Shown: one piece after another, positions 17,326 through 25,315 of the stretch | How the letters are laid out: the number at the start of each line of letters is the position of its first letter | Position numbering within the stretch: position 1 is the stretch's first letter | Source of the DNA: Acidobacteria bacterium UBA823 | GTDB taxonomy: Bacteria; Acidobacteriota; Vicinamibacteria; Vicinamibacterales; UBA823 | Length of the DNA: 43,642 nucleotides | Direction: 5' to 3' | Assembly (NCBI GenBank): GCA_002296225.1 | Contig: DBHR01000019.1 | Span: 1-43,642, forward strand | Notes under the pieces: model-generated | What the model was told of the DNA's origin: nothing | The model's database searches: none | What the model saw: the letters and a program-made list of their open reading frames with translations, nothing else | Translations under genes and position numbers: made by a program

Positions 17326-18582
17326 ATGGCAACAGTGAATCGACGCAAGTTCCTTCAGATGGCAGGGGCACAGGCGGGCGCGCTGGCCGTCACCCGAACC
17401 CGGTCCCTCCGCGCCGCACCGTCGGGTGCTGAGCGCGCGCAGGCGGCCGGTGATACCGCCGACGTGGCCGTCATCGGTGCGGGGGCGTTCGGCGGATGGA
17501 CCGCACTCTATCTGCGGGAAATGGGGTTGTCAGTCGCCTTGATCGATGCCTACGGTCCGGGAAACGCGCGGGCCGCCTCCGGTGGCGAGACCCGGCAGAT
17601 CCGCGCCGGGTACGGCGAGCGTGAGATTTACACGCGCTGGGTGATAGAGGCGTTCAACCGGTGGAACGCGCGACAAGCCGAATGGGGCGGACAGCCGCTC
17701 TTCTACCGGACTGGCCAACTCATCTTGGCGCGCGAGTGGACGCGCTCCCAGCGCGCCACCAAGACGGTGCTCGATCGCTACGGCGTTGAGAACGAAGTGG
17801 TCGAACACGACGATTTAGTACGGCGGTATCCGCAGTTCAACCACACCGGTATGGCTTTTGGGTTCTCTGTCCCGAGCACCGGTGTCCTGATGGCCAAGAA
17901 GGGCTGCCTGGCGGTCGCGCAAGCGTTTGAGCGCAAAGGCGGCCGGTTCATGCTGGCCAAGGCCGCGCCTGGTCGACGCGCGGGGAACACGCTGCAGGAC
18001 CTCGTATTGTCGAACGGCCAAACAATCAGCGCCGGGACGTTCGTCTTTGCATGCGGGCCGTGGCTGCCGAAGGTGCTGCCCGAGCCGATGAGGGACCGGC
18101 TCATCACGCCCCGCCGGGTGACGTTCTGGTATGGCGTGCCTGCTGCCGACGCCCGCTTCACCTACCCAAACTGCCCGAGCTGGTCGGTGCGTGGCGTTTA
18201 CGGCTTTCCGAGCATTGAGGGCCGCGGATTCAAAGTGGCAACTTCGTTTGACAATGTCCCATTCGACCCTGACACAGACGAGCGCGTGGTCACGCCAGAG
18301 GAGATTCGTCGGGCGCGCGCCTTCGTCAGTGAGGCATTTCCCGCGCTCGCAGATCAGCCGGTCCTTGAGTCTCGCGTCTGCCAGTACGAGACTTCGGTCG
18401 ACGCACATTTCATCGTGGACCGTCATCCCGACATGGGGAACGTCTGGATTGTTGGCGGGGGGTCAGGGCACGGCTACAAACACGGCATCATGCTTGGTGA
18501 CTACGTCGCACGACGTGTCACGGGCCGTGAGACCGACCCTGAGTTGGACACGACATTTCGACTCAAGGCCGAGACCTACTGA
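17326..18582 (+). CDS. Tat-exported FAD-dependent oxidoreductase (sarcosine oxidase/DAO-like)
   Basis: A 418-residue protein. The N-terminus has a twin-arginine motif (NRRKFLQ, Arg6-Arg7) and an alanine-rich hydrophobic core, predicting export of a folded flavoprotein. The Rossmann motif is VAVIGAGAFGGWTAL (~48-62). The C-terminal segment CQYETSVDAHFIVDRHPDMG followed by GGGSGHGYKHG aligns with monomeric sarcosine oxidase, where the equivalent cysteine (here Cys352) carries covalent FAD. Substrates of the family are N-methyl or secondary amino acids. The TGA overlaps the ATG of the next gene, a cytochrome c, by one base. This strongly suggests electrons pass to a cytochrome, so the enzyme may be a periplasmic dehydrogenase rather than an oxidase. 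GAGGG sits before the ATG. Confidence 0.88.
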   Translation: MATVNRRKFLQMAGAQAGALAVTRTRSLRAAPSGAERAQAAGDTADVAVIGAGAFGGWTALYLREMGLSVALIDAYGPGNARAASGGETRQIRAGYGEREIYTRWVIEAFNRWNARQAEWGGQPLFYRTGQLILAREWTRSQRATKTVLDRYGVENEVVEHDDLVRRYPQFNHTGMAFGFSVPSTGVLMAKKGCLAVAQAFERKGGRFMLAKAAPGRRAGNTLQDLVLSNGQTISAGTFVFACGPWLPKVLPEPMRDRLITPRRVTFWYGVPAADARFTYPNCPSWSVRGVYGFPSIEGRGFKVATSFDNVPFDPDTDERVVTPEEIRRARAFVSEAFPALADQPVLESRVCQYETSVDAHFIVDRHPDMGNVWIVGGGSGHGYKHGIMLGDYVARRVTGRETDPELDTTFRLKAETY

Positions 18583-18914
18583 TGCGCCGCGTGCTCGCCC
18601 TGAGCTGTGGCGTGCCCGCCTTGACACTACTCATCCAGATGGGCGCTTGGCCGATTGCGGCACAGGACGACGTCGACCGAGGGAAGCGCACGTTCTCCGA
18701 AGCTGGCTGTGTCATGTGTCACGGGCCGAGCGCCCGTGGCGGCGACGGTCCCTCGCTGGTTCCGATGGCGCGCGACTTCCCCGATTTCATTCGCGTCGTG
18801 CGCGAAGGGATCGGCGAAATGCCGGGCCAGGCCGAGGAAGAAGTTACCGACGAACAGATCGAGCGCGTCTACGAGTTTATCGTCAGACTGTCGCAGCCGT
18901 CGGGTGAGCGCTAG
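18582..18914 (+). CDS. Small secreted c-type cytochrome
   Basis: A 110-residue protein with a signal peptide (cleavage probably after AAA near residue 27) and one heme c site, Cys43-x-x-Cys46-His47 (GCVMCHGPS). The class I fold continues with GDGPSL, ARDFPDFIRVVREGIGEMPG and a C-terminal helix (DEQIERVYEFIVRL); the sixth-ligand methionine is probably in the GEMPG loop. The mature chain of ~82 residues is a typical mono-heme periplasmic carrier. Its ATG shares a base with the stop of the FAD oxidoreductase (TGATG), so translation is coupled and the two proteins are likely redox partners. No terminator is obvious in the 83-bp gap to the convergent amidohydrolase. Confidence 0.88.
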   Translation: MRRVLALSCGVPALTLLIQMGAWPIAAQDDVDRGKRTFSEAGCVMCHGPSARGGDGPSLVPMARDFPDFIRVVREGIGEMPGQAEEEVTDEQIERVYEFIVRLSQPSGER

Positions 18915-18997
18915 TCGCCGCGTCTTGTGGCGAGACCCGCTCCCGTGAGGCCTGGTCGGTTGCCGGTGTCCCGCACGCGTTGACTTCCTGTCTCGCT

Positions 18998-19975
18998 TCA
19001 GAGCCCGAGCAGCTTCGCGGTGTTGTTACCCAGAATATCGGCCCGGTCCTGGTCGGAGATCGGCAGACCGTTGATGCTGTCGAGCATCTGGCGCAGACTG
19101 CCGATCTTGTGAGGGTAGTCACTGCCGGCGAGCACGTGGCTGATGTCAGTGAAATTGATGGCGCACTGGAGCGCCTTCGGGTCGAAGTTCACCGTGTCGT
19201 AGTAGAAGCGCTTGAGATACTCACTGGGTGGCCGGTCGATGTGTCGCCGGCAGTCCTCGAACGCGTAGAAGCCACGGTCGAGCCGTTCGGCCAGGTAGGG
19301 CACTGTGCCGCCGAGGTGCGCGAGCACCCAGGTGATACGCGGAAATCGCTCGGCTACACCACTAAAGACGATCTTCGCTGCGGCTAAGGTCGTGTCGAAG
19401 ACGAAGCCGAGGAGTGGCATGAGCCAGTACTCGGTCATCGCCTCGACGCCCACCGGGTGGATGGGATGGATGTACAACACGGCGCCCAGCTCGTTCGCCT
19501 TCTCGTACATCGGCCAGTAGCATTCGTCACTCAGTGCCGTGCCGTTGACGTTGCTGAAGAGCATGACGCCTTTGAATCCGAGCTGCGTCATCGCCCGGTC
19601 AAGCTCCGCCGTTGACGCCCGCGGGTCGTTCAGCGGGAGTGTCGCGAGCGCGGTGAACCGTGGTTTCGATGCCTTGATCTCGGCGAAGTCGTCATTGATT
19701 TGCTTTGCCAGTGTGACTGCCGTCGCTGGTGCTTCGACGTGGGTGCCAGGAGACGTGAACGTCAGGACCTGGGTGCTGATGCCGTGCTCGGCCATCACCT
19801 GGTCGCGGAAATCGACGTCGCGATGCCCCGGCACGACAACGTTGTAGTCGCCGGGGTAGTACAGCACCGGATTCCCGTCGTCGTCGGTCGTATGTTTCAG
19901 CGTGCTCTTGCCGTTGCGGACGGCGGTGAGGTAGCTCGGCGGATAGAAATGGTTGTGAAAATCGATGATAGCCAC
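18998..19975 (-). CDS. Amidohydrolase 2 (ACMSD-like) family protein
   Basis: A 325-residue cytoplasmic TIM-barrel protein. The N-terminal metal motif is intact (IDFHNHFYPP, His7 and His9). Further signatures are YIHPIHPVG (~165-173), HLGGTVPYLAERLDRG and the C-terminal GSDYPHKIG with the metal-binding Asp. The Amidohydro_2 family includes 2-amino-3-carboxymuconate-semialdehyde decarboxylase and related non-oxidative decarboxylases and hydratases. The start codon is GTG at 19975, 7 bp after the permease stop, with GAAAGGA inside the end of the permease gene. The tight spacing suggests one transcript in which the permease imports the substrate. Decarboxylase is more likely than amide hydrolase, but the substrate is unknown. 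Confidence 0.85.
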   Translation of the reverse strand: MAIIDFHNHFYPPSYLTAVRNGKSTLKHTTDDDGNPVLYYPGDYNVVVPGHRDVDFRDQVMAEHGISTQVLTFTSPGTHVEAPATAVTLAKQINDDFAEIKASKPRFTALATLPLNDPRASTAELDRAMTQLGFKGVMLFSNVNGTALSDECYWPMYEKANELGAVLYIHPIHPVGVEAMTEYWLMPLLGFVFDTTLAAAKIVFSGVAERFPRITWVLAHLGGTVPYLAERLDRGFYAFEDCRRHIDRPPSEYLKRFYYDTVNFDPKALQCAINFTDISHVLAGSDYPHKIGSLRQMLDSINGLPISDQDRADILGNNTAKLLGL

Positions 19976-19982
19976 GAACGGT

Positions 19983-21323
19983 CTAGGTTCCTTTCGGGCG
20001 CGCCAGCCAGAAATAGTAAACCGGCACGCCGAGCAACACGATCGCGAGGCCAGACAGAGCCTCGAACGGTTCGGTGATAAGACGATTCAGCACGATGACC
20101 GCGGACGCTAGGGCAAAAATTCCGGCGATGACGGTATAGCCACCGACGCGGTAGGCCGGCGCATAGTTGGGGCGCCGGCGCAGGATAAACAGGCCGACCG
20201 CCATAAGCCCAAAGAAGATCCATTCGACGTAAATGACACGAGAGTAGAGATCCCTGTAGGTGCCAGTGAATACCAGGAGCGACGCCCAAATCCCTTGCAG
20301 CACAATCGCCAGATGCGGTGTCCGGAACGTCGGGTGCGTGCGGCCGGCCCAGCGGAACAGCAGGCCATCATGCGCCATCGCGTAATACACGCGCGGGCCG
20401 GCCAGAATAATGCCGTTCAAAGCGCCAAACGTCGAGAAGATGACCAACCCCGACATAAACGCCGCGCCGCCGTCGCCAACCAGCTTTTTAGCTGCATCGG
20501 CCGCCACCCGCGGTGACGAGATCACGACATCGAGCGGCAGGACATACATGTAGACCGCGTTCAACGCAATGTAACAGACCGTGACGATGACCATACCGCC
20601 CAGTAACGCGCGCGGGATCGTCCGCGTCGGGTTAATAGTTTCGCCTGCGGCATAAGTCACCATGTGCCATCCGCCGAACGCAAACAGCCCAGCGATCAGT
20701 GCTTTGACAATGGTGGTGAACGAAACCTCAGTGGCTGCACCGGTGACGACTGGCGCCGCGGTCTGTGCGGTCTCGGCCGAATTCCCTGGCGCCACTGCCA
20801 GCCCGACGGCGATCATCAGCACGATTGCGGCGACCTTGCCGACCGTGAAGGCGGTCTGCAATCGGCTGCCGTGTTCGATGCCGCGATAGTTAATCGCCGA
20901 GAGCACGAGGATCGCTCCGGCGGCCACCAGTTTGGTGCCAACAGCGTCAAGGGGCACGAAGAACGCAACGTAGCGTGCAAAGACGACGGCGATGGCGGCG
21001 AGGATGCCGGAGTGCATGCTCCAGAACATCGCCCACCCCCACAGAAACCCCATCACCGGGGAATACGTTTCGTTGAGGAAGACAAAGACCCCGCCCGTCC
21101 GGGGGAAGGCCGAGGCCAGTTCGGCGGAGACCAGCGCTCCTAAGATTGTGAGGATGCCGGCTGCGAGCCAGATAGCCGCGACGCCGCCGATCGACGGGAC
21201 CAGCGCGGTGATTTCCGATGGTTGCACGAAGATCGTTGCGCCGATAATCGTGCCGACGACCAGTGCGGTCGTCGGCAACAAAGTCATCGAGCGCTTGAGT
21301 GCGGCTGTGGGTAGCTCAGCCAT
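19983..21323 (-). CDS. APC-superfamily amino acid permease (LAT/SLC7-like)
   Basis: A 446-residue inner-membrane transporter with about twelve hydrophobic helices. The helix-1 motif is VVGTIIGATIFVQPSEI, the substrate-binding glycine-rich break of APC transporters. FSTFGALNGIILAGPRVYYAMAHDGLLF (given here as description of helix 8) is a signature of the L-type amino acid transporter branch, here at ~305-333. I place the start at the ATG at 21323 (MAELPTAALKRSM), because the residues upstream are not membrane-like; ATG 21380 is an in-frame alternative and neither has a clear ribosome-binding site. It is followed after 7 bp by an amidohydrolase gene. A strong terminator separates it from the aminotransferases upstream. 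The substrate is probably a neutral amino acid or amine. Confidence 0.87.
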   Translation of the reverse strand: MAELPTAALKRSMTLLPTTALVVGTIIGATIFVQPSEITALVPSIGGVAAIWLAAGILTILGALVSAELASAFPRTGGVFVFLNETYSPVMGFLWGWAMFWSMHSGILAAIAVVFARYVAFFVPLDAVGTKLVAAGAILVLSAINYRGIEHGSRLQTAFTVGKVAAIVLMIAVGLAVAPGNSAETAQTAAPVVTGAATEVSFTTIVKALIAGLFAFGGWHMVTYAAGETINPTRTIPRALLGGMVIVTVCYIALNAVYMYVLPLDVVISSPRVAADAAKKLVGDGGAAFMSGLVIFSTFGALNGIILAGPRVYYAMAHDGLLFRWAGRTHPTFRTPHLAIVLQGIWASLLVFTGTYRDLYSRVIYVEWIFFGLMAVGLFILRRRPNYAPAYRVGGYTVIAGIFALASAVIVLNRLITEPFEALSGLAIVLLGVPVYYFWLARPKGT

Positions 21324-21397
21324 GGAGGGTTCTGGGACGTCTACACGGGCGAGCGCCACGCGCCGAACGGGGCCACCCATCCTGTGTGACGAGGAGC

Positions 21398-21444
21398 AAA
21401 AACAAAACGACCCGGCGTATCAGGCACGATACGCCGGGTCGTTT
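21398..21444 (-). terminator. Intrinsic terminator of the aminotransferase operon
   Basis: A perfect 16-bp inverted repeat (21405-21420 and 21429-21444, core ACCCGGCGTAT) with an 8-nt loop starts 8 nt after the aminotransferase stop at 21452. On the minus strand it is followed by a T-rich tail (TTTTGTTTTT). It separates this operon from the permease pair. Confidence 0.93.
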
Positions 21445-21451
21445 GGAACGA

Positions 21452-22618
21452 TTACGCGGCTGCTGTGGCGTTGACGCGAAGAACCTTGGCAAATACCTCA
21501 GTTGCCTGCTGCATCTGTTCAAGCGTGCCGATGGAGATTCGCGCCCACTCTTCCTGATACGGTGGGAAGTTCCGGCCGACCAGCACATTATTCTCAGCGG
21601 TACCGTCACGGAATTCCTGCGCGTTCATCCCCGTCTTGACGAAGATGAAGTTGCACTGCGAATCGGTCGCTTCGAAACCCGCATTCTTGAACCAATCGAT
21701 CGTGTATTGGCGTGCTTCAGTGTTGCGGGCAGCCTCCTCTTCGAGTCGCTGCGTGTCGAGGATCGAGACCGTGCCGCCGATGATCCCCGGCGTGTTGATC
21801 GTGTTGCCGCTGTGCCATTCCCGCAACTCGTTGATCATGTCCTCGTGGGCGATGCCGTAGCCTGTCCGCAGGCCAGCCATGCCATGCGCCTTCGAAAAGG
21901 TACGCGCAGCCAAGATCCGATTGTTCCGGACAGCATGCGGGATTTGCGTCTCGTGGCGTGGGTCGGTCACGTAGTCGTGATACGCCTCGTCCACCAGGAT
22001 TCGCGTGTCCGGTGACGCCGTCAGTATCTTGTCGATGCATCCATTGACTGCATCGGCTGGATACACCGTTGCCGTCGGGTTGTTCGGGTTGTTCAGAAAG
22101 ACCAAGCCGGCGCCCTTGGCGGCTTCCGCCATTTCGTCCAGGTCGAGCATAAGCCGGTCGTTGAGACCAATTTCGACAACGGCATGACCGAGGAGTTGGG
22201 CATACTGCGTACACTCTTCATACGTCGGTGTCGCTGTCACGAGCGCCCTGGTTGGACTCGTGTAGCGTTGGACCGCTGTCCGGAGCACCTGCGTCGAACC
22301 GGTGCCAAGAATGATGTTGCCTGGCTGCACGTCGAACCGCTGCGCGATCGCATCCACGAGGTCGCGCATCAGTGCGAACGGATAGCGGCCGACCGGCGCA
22401 CCATCCGGGGCGATATGCTCCCGGATCGCGTTGAGCACTTTCTCGCCGGGCCCCAGCGGGTTTTCGTTGTTGTGCAGCAGTATTGGCCCTTCCTGCGCAA
22501 GCAAGGCCGGAGTCCAAAACGAAGGCAGGTCGTACGCCCTCGGGATGTACGCGCCGGAGAGCGCTGCTGCCCCTCCGACCCCGAGAGTCTTTACAAATGC
22601 GCGTCGCGAAAACGACAT
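21452..22618 (-). CDS. HisC-like PLP aminotransferase with a Tat signal
   Basis: A 388-residue fold-type I aminotransferase of the histidinol-phosphate/aromatic branch. Residues 1-28 form a Tat signal: SRRAFVK followed by a hydrophobic LGVGGAAALSGAYI core. The catalytic region follows: NENPLGPG (~51-58), GTGSTQ, the NPNNPT loop (~178-182), Asp210-x-x-Tyr213 and the PLP-binding Lys243 in TFSKAHGMAGLRTGYG. HisC normally acts in the cytoplasm, so export is unusual and argues against a role in histidine synthesis; no other his gene is in the window. GAGGAGG lies 5 nt before the ATG. It is the second gene of a pair with a paralogue, 96 bp downstream of it, and ends in a strong terminator. Confidence 0.87.
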   Translation of the reverse strand: MSFSRRAFVKTLGVGGAAALSGAYIPRAYDLPSFWTPALLAQEGPILLHNNENPLGPGEKVLNAIREHIAPDGAPVGRYPFALMRDLVDAIAQRFDVQPGNIILGTGSTQVLRTAVQRYTSPTRALVTATPTYEECTQYAQLLGHAVVEIGLNDRLMLDLDEMAEAAKGAGLVFLNNPNNPTATVYPADAVNGCIDKILTASPDTRILVDEAYHDYVTDPRHETQIPHAVRNNRILAARTFSKAHGMAGLRTGYGIAHEDMINELREWHSGNTINTPGIIGGTVSILDTQRLEEEAARNTEARQYTIDWFKNAGFEATDSQCNFIFVKTGMNAQEFRDGTAENNVLVGRNFPPYQEEWARISIGTLEQMQQATEVFAKVLRVNATAAA

Positions 22619-22714
22619 GAAGTCCTCCTCAATTACTGATAAGCGTTCCCGGTTTCATCGGTCGGCCGGGCTGAGAATATTTAGTCACCGTTGTCTCGCT
22701 AGCGTGACCGTGCC

Positions 22715-23890
22715 CTACGCTAGCACCTGCCTGAAGACCTCAGCGGCTCGGCGCATTTCGTCCATTGTGCCAATCGAAATGCGGGCGTGAGTCTTTTCCA
22801 TCGGCGGGAAGTCCCGGCCCACCATGACCCCGTGCTCGCGGCACGCATCGCGGAATTCGGCTGCGGGGCGACCGACGTTCACAAAGAGGAAGTTTGTTTG
22901 CGAGTCAGCAGCTTGGCAGCCGAGTGCGCTCAACACCCCAATCGTGTAGTCCCGCGCGGCCTTATTGCGCGCGCTCTCTTGCTCAAGATGCTGCGGGTCG
23001 TTGAGCGAGGCGACGGCAGCCGCATTAGCTAGATTGTTCGAGTTGAACACGTGCGTCCATTGTGCCAGCACGGCGATCGTGTCGGCGTGGCCAATTCCAT
23101 AGCCGAGCCGGAGGCCAGCCATGCCGTAGGCCTTTGAAAACGTCCGGGCCACGAACACGTTAGGCGTGCGCAGCGCCAGCGGGATTGCGGTCTGGTGTGC
23201 TGGGTCGGTCACGTAATCCTCGTAGGCCTCGTCGATGAGGATGTGCGTGTCCGGTGACGACCGGCGGACTTCGGCCACGAGGGCCTCGACGTCGCTCGCT
23301 GGCATGACGGTCGAGCTCGGGTTGTTCGGGTTGCACAGAAAGACCAGTCCAGCGCCGTTGGCCTCGCGCGCGATACTTTCTGGGTCGAGCCGCAGGTTCG
23401 CGTCAAGTGAGACCGTGCGCACTGGATGACCCGCCCGCTCGGCCACGCGGCGTGCCTGCAAGTAGGATGGGTCGGCCGTAACGAGTGCCCGGTCGGGACT
23501 GGTAAACGCCTTCGCCGCGTTCTCAAGAATCTCACCCGACCCGGTTCCCAGCGTGACGTTTTCGGGCCGAGCGTCGTACTTGTCCGCGATCGTCTGCATC
23601 AGTTCGCGATGACTGGGCCGGAAATTGGTCGGGTAACGGCCAGCTTGCTGGTCGAGGCCGTCAAGCAAAGCTTGATAGGCCGCCGGTCCTGGACCCAGGG
23701 GATTCTCATTGCTGGAGATAAGGACGGCGTCGGCGGGCATCTGCATCCGCGCTTCATCGTCTTCGAAACTCAAGCCATTCCGCCACATTTCGAGCGCCTC
23801 ACGCCCGCGGGATGTTAAGAAGTCGCGAGAAAGCGAGTCGGTGCGGTCGACTCCTAGGTTGCGAAAGAACGCGCGACGCGAGAGCGACAT
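22715..23890 (-). CDS. HisC-like PLP aminotransferase with a degenerate Tat-type N-terminus
   Basis: A 391-residue paralogue of the next gene, with NENPLGPG (~61-68), GTGSGE, NPNNPSST, Asp220-x-x-Tyr223 and the PLP Lys253 in TFSKAYGMAGLRLGYG. It begins SRRAFFRNLGVD like an exported protein, but the following residues (RTDSLSRDFLTSRGRE) are charged rather than hydrophobic. The Tat signal thus looks decayed and the enzyme is probably cytoplasmic. GAGGAGG precedes the ATG by 5 nt, matching the leader of its paralogue. It is the first gene of the pair; a TATAAT element and nested inverted repeats lie ~160 bp upstream. It may act on the same substrate as its paralogue from the other side of the membrane, but this is speculative. 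Confidence 0.86.
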   Translation of the reverse strand: MSLSRRAFFRNLGVDRTDSLSRDFLTSRGREALEMWRNGLSFEDDEARMQMPADAVLISSNENPLGPGPAAYQALLDGLDQQAGRYPTNFRPSHRELMQTIADKYDARPENVTLGTGSGEILENAAKAFTSPDRALVTADPSYLQARRVAERAGHPVRTVSLDANLRLDPESIAREANGAGLVFLCNPNNPSSTVMPASDVEALVAEVRRSSPDTHILIDEAYEDYVTDPAHQTAIPLALRTPNVFVARTFSKAYGMAGLRLGYGIGHADTIAVLAQWTHVFNSNNLANAAAVASLNDPQHLEQESARNKAARDYTIGVLSALGCQAADSQTNFLFVNVGRPAAEFRDACREHGVMVGRDFPPMEKTHARISIGTMDEMRRAAEVFRQVLA

Positions 23891-24051
23891 AAGATCCTCC
23901 TCGAGTACGGAATTACTTCAACCTCTTCGAATCGTTGGAGCCAGCCATTCTAGACTGACCTTTCCATGGAAAGCTAGCGAGCCTGCCAATAGCTGCGAGC
24001 CCGCGCCACTCTGGGTCGTTCGGATATGCCGTGTTAGACAATTGCTAACTC

Positions 24052-24074
24052 ATTATAAGTCAATGACTTAAGTC
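24052..24074 (-). promoter_or_regulatory. -10 element overlapped by nested inverted repeats
   Basis: TATAAT is a perfect -10 box on the minus strand (24057-24052), reading toward the aminotransferases. No good -35 lies 16-18 nt upstream. Overlapping or abutting it are AAGTCAATGACTT (24057-24069, 6-bp arms) and GACTTAAGTC (24065-24074, perfect palindrome). This arrangement suggests binding of a dimeric repressor or activator at the promoter. Confidence 0.45.
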
Positions 24075-24137
24075 GGTTGACACGCTCTGGATCTTGCGCC
24101 AAAAAACGAAGAGGTCTCAACAGACGAAAAACTTTTC

Positions 24138-24206
24138 ATGCCTGCACCGAGCACAACCCAACCGACGACGCAGCCTCACGGAACGTTGCTGGGTAGCTTC
24201 TGGTGA
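24138..24206 (+). CDS. Possible threonine-rich leader peptide upstream of thrB
   Basis: A 22-codon frame starting MPAPSTTQPTTQPHGTLLGS ends with TGA 51 nt before the homoserine kinase start. Five of 22 codons are Thr, including two Thr-Thr pairs. A 6-bp hairpin with a 7-nt loop (CTTGGC/GCCAAG, 24217-24235) follows, then a moderately U-rich stretch. This resembles threonine-operon attenuation leaders, but no good ribosome-binding site precedes it and there are no isoleucine codons. Confidence 0.25.
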   Translation: MPAPSTTQPTTQPHGTLLGSFW

Positions 24207-24257
24207 GGGTCAAATTCTTGGCGAGACGAGCCAAGCGATTTGTTACTCTGGTTCACG

Positions 24258-25217
24258 ATGACTGATCGCATACGCGTGTTCGCTCCGTCCAGCGCATCGA
24301 ATCTCGGGCCAGGGTTCGATGTGCTTGGGCTCGCTCTGCCGAAACTTGGTGACATGGTCGAAGCTGAGCCGAGCGTGACGCCAGGCATTGAAATCGTGGA
24401 GGTGACGGGCGATGGTGGTGCACTGACGCGCGATCCCACCAGGAACGTGGCCGGCATTGCCGCGGCCGACGTCCTGCGGCGGCTTGACGGTCTTGAGGTC
24501 GGGGCACCGCCCCACCGCGGTGCCCGACTGTGGCTTCACAAGCAGATGCCGCTGGCCAGCGGCCTCGGCAGTTCAGGTGCAAGTGCCGTTGCTGGTGCCG
24601 TCGCGGTCAACGAACTGTTCGCTGCACCGCTGTCGCGTCACGACCTGGTCGCGAGCGCGCTCGTCGGCGAGTGCGCTGCGTCCGGCACACCGCATGCCGA
24701 CAACGTCGCGCCGAGCCTGCTTGGTGGCATCGTACTCGTGCGTAGCTGCGACCCGCTTGAACTGATTGACCTCCCGGTGCCAACGGAGTTACGCGTGGTC
24801 GTCGTCCATCCACATTGCGAGGTGTCAACCGTGGTGGCGCGCCGACTTATCGCTAGCCGGTCGTACGCGCTCGACGACGCCGTCGCAAACCTCGGTAACA
24901 TCGCAGCGCTCGTTGACGCGCTCCATCGCGGCGATCTTGCGCAATTCGGCCGCAGCGTCCGGGACCGGCTTGTAGAGCCGGTCCGTGCGCATCTGATTCC
25001 CGGACTGGCCGAAGTCAAGACCGCGGCGCTGTCGAAGGCGGCGCTCGGATGCTCGATCTCGGGGTCGGGTCCGTCGATGTTCGCGTTCGCTGGGAGTGAT
25101 GATGACGCTCAGGCGATCGCCGATGCCATGCAGGCGGCGTTTCACGATGCTGCCGGGCTCGAGTCCGAGGCCTACGTGGGGCCGGTCAATCGTGAGGGTG
25201 CGAGACGGGTCGAGTGA
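24258..25217 (+). CDS. thrB: Homoserine kinase
   Basis: A 319-residue cytoplasmic GHMP-family kinase that phosphorylates L-homoserine with ATP, the penultimate step of threonine synthesis. The N-terminal FAPSSASNLGPGFDVLGLAL (residues 8-27) and the ATP-binding PLASGLGSSGASA (98-110) are diagnostic for ThrB. The third GHMP motif is CSISGSGPSMFAFA near residue 275. Length agrees with bacterial ThrB (~300-320). I start at ATG 24258 rather than 24240 since MTDRIRVFAPSSASN matches the family. There is no clear ribosome-binding site. Unlike in many bacteria it stands alone, without thrA or thrC next to it, and is divergent from the aminotransferase pair. It converges on the M14 peptidase gene with no clear terminator between. 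Confidence 0.93.
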   Translation: MTDRIRVFAPSSASNLGPGFDVLGLALPKLGDMVEAEPSVTPGIEIVEVTGDGGALTRDPTRNVAGIAAADVLRRLDGLEVGAPPHRGARLWLHKQMPLASGLGSSGASAVAGAVAVNELFAAPLSRHDLVASALVGECAASGTPHADNVAPSLLGGIVLVRSCDPLELIDLPVPTELRVVVVHPHCEVSTVVARRLIASRSYALDDAVANLGNIAALVDALHRGDLAQFGRSVRDRLVEPVRAHLIPGLAEVKTAALSKAALGCSISGSGPSMFAFAGSDDDAQAIADAMQAAFHDAAGLESEAYVGPVNREGARRVE

Positions 25218-25315
25218 TTCTTCGCTGGCGGTTTCTGGTCGCGGGTCTTCAGGCGTTCTGCAAGGCCAGTGTGTAAAGGCAAGACGAAATCCGCGTTCGC
25301 GAACCCTGGTGTGGC

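Larger units (their letters stand above)
23891..24257. promoter_or_regulatory. Divergent control region between the aminotransferase operon and thrB
   Basis: A 367-bp spacer feeding two oppositely oriented units. It contains a 12-bp palindrome (TTTCCATGGAAA, 23961-23972), a perfect minus-strand TATAAT, nested AAGTC/GACTT inverted repeats, a TTGACA on the plus strand (24077-24082) lacking a good -10 partner, a Thr-rich mini-frame (24138-24206) and a hairpin (24217-24235) just before thrB. Confidence 0.5.

Noticed and set aside
24077..24082. TTGACA, a perfect -35 hexamer pointing to thrB
   Set aside because: At 16-18 nt spacing the bases are CAAAAA or similar, not a usable -10 box, so I did not call a promoter.
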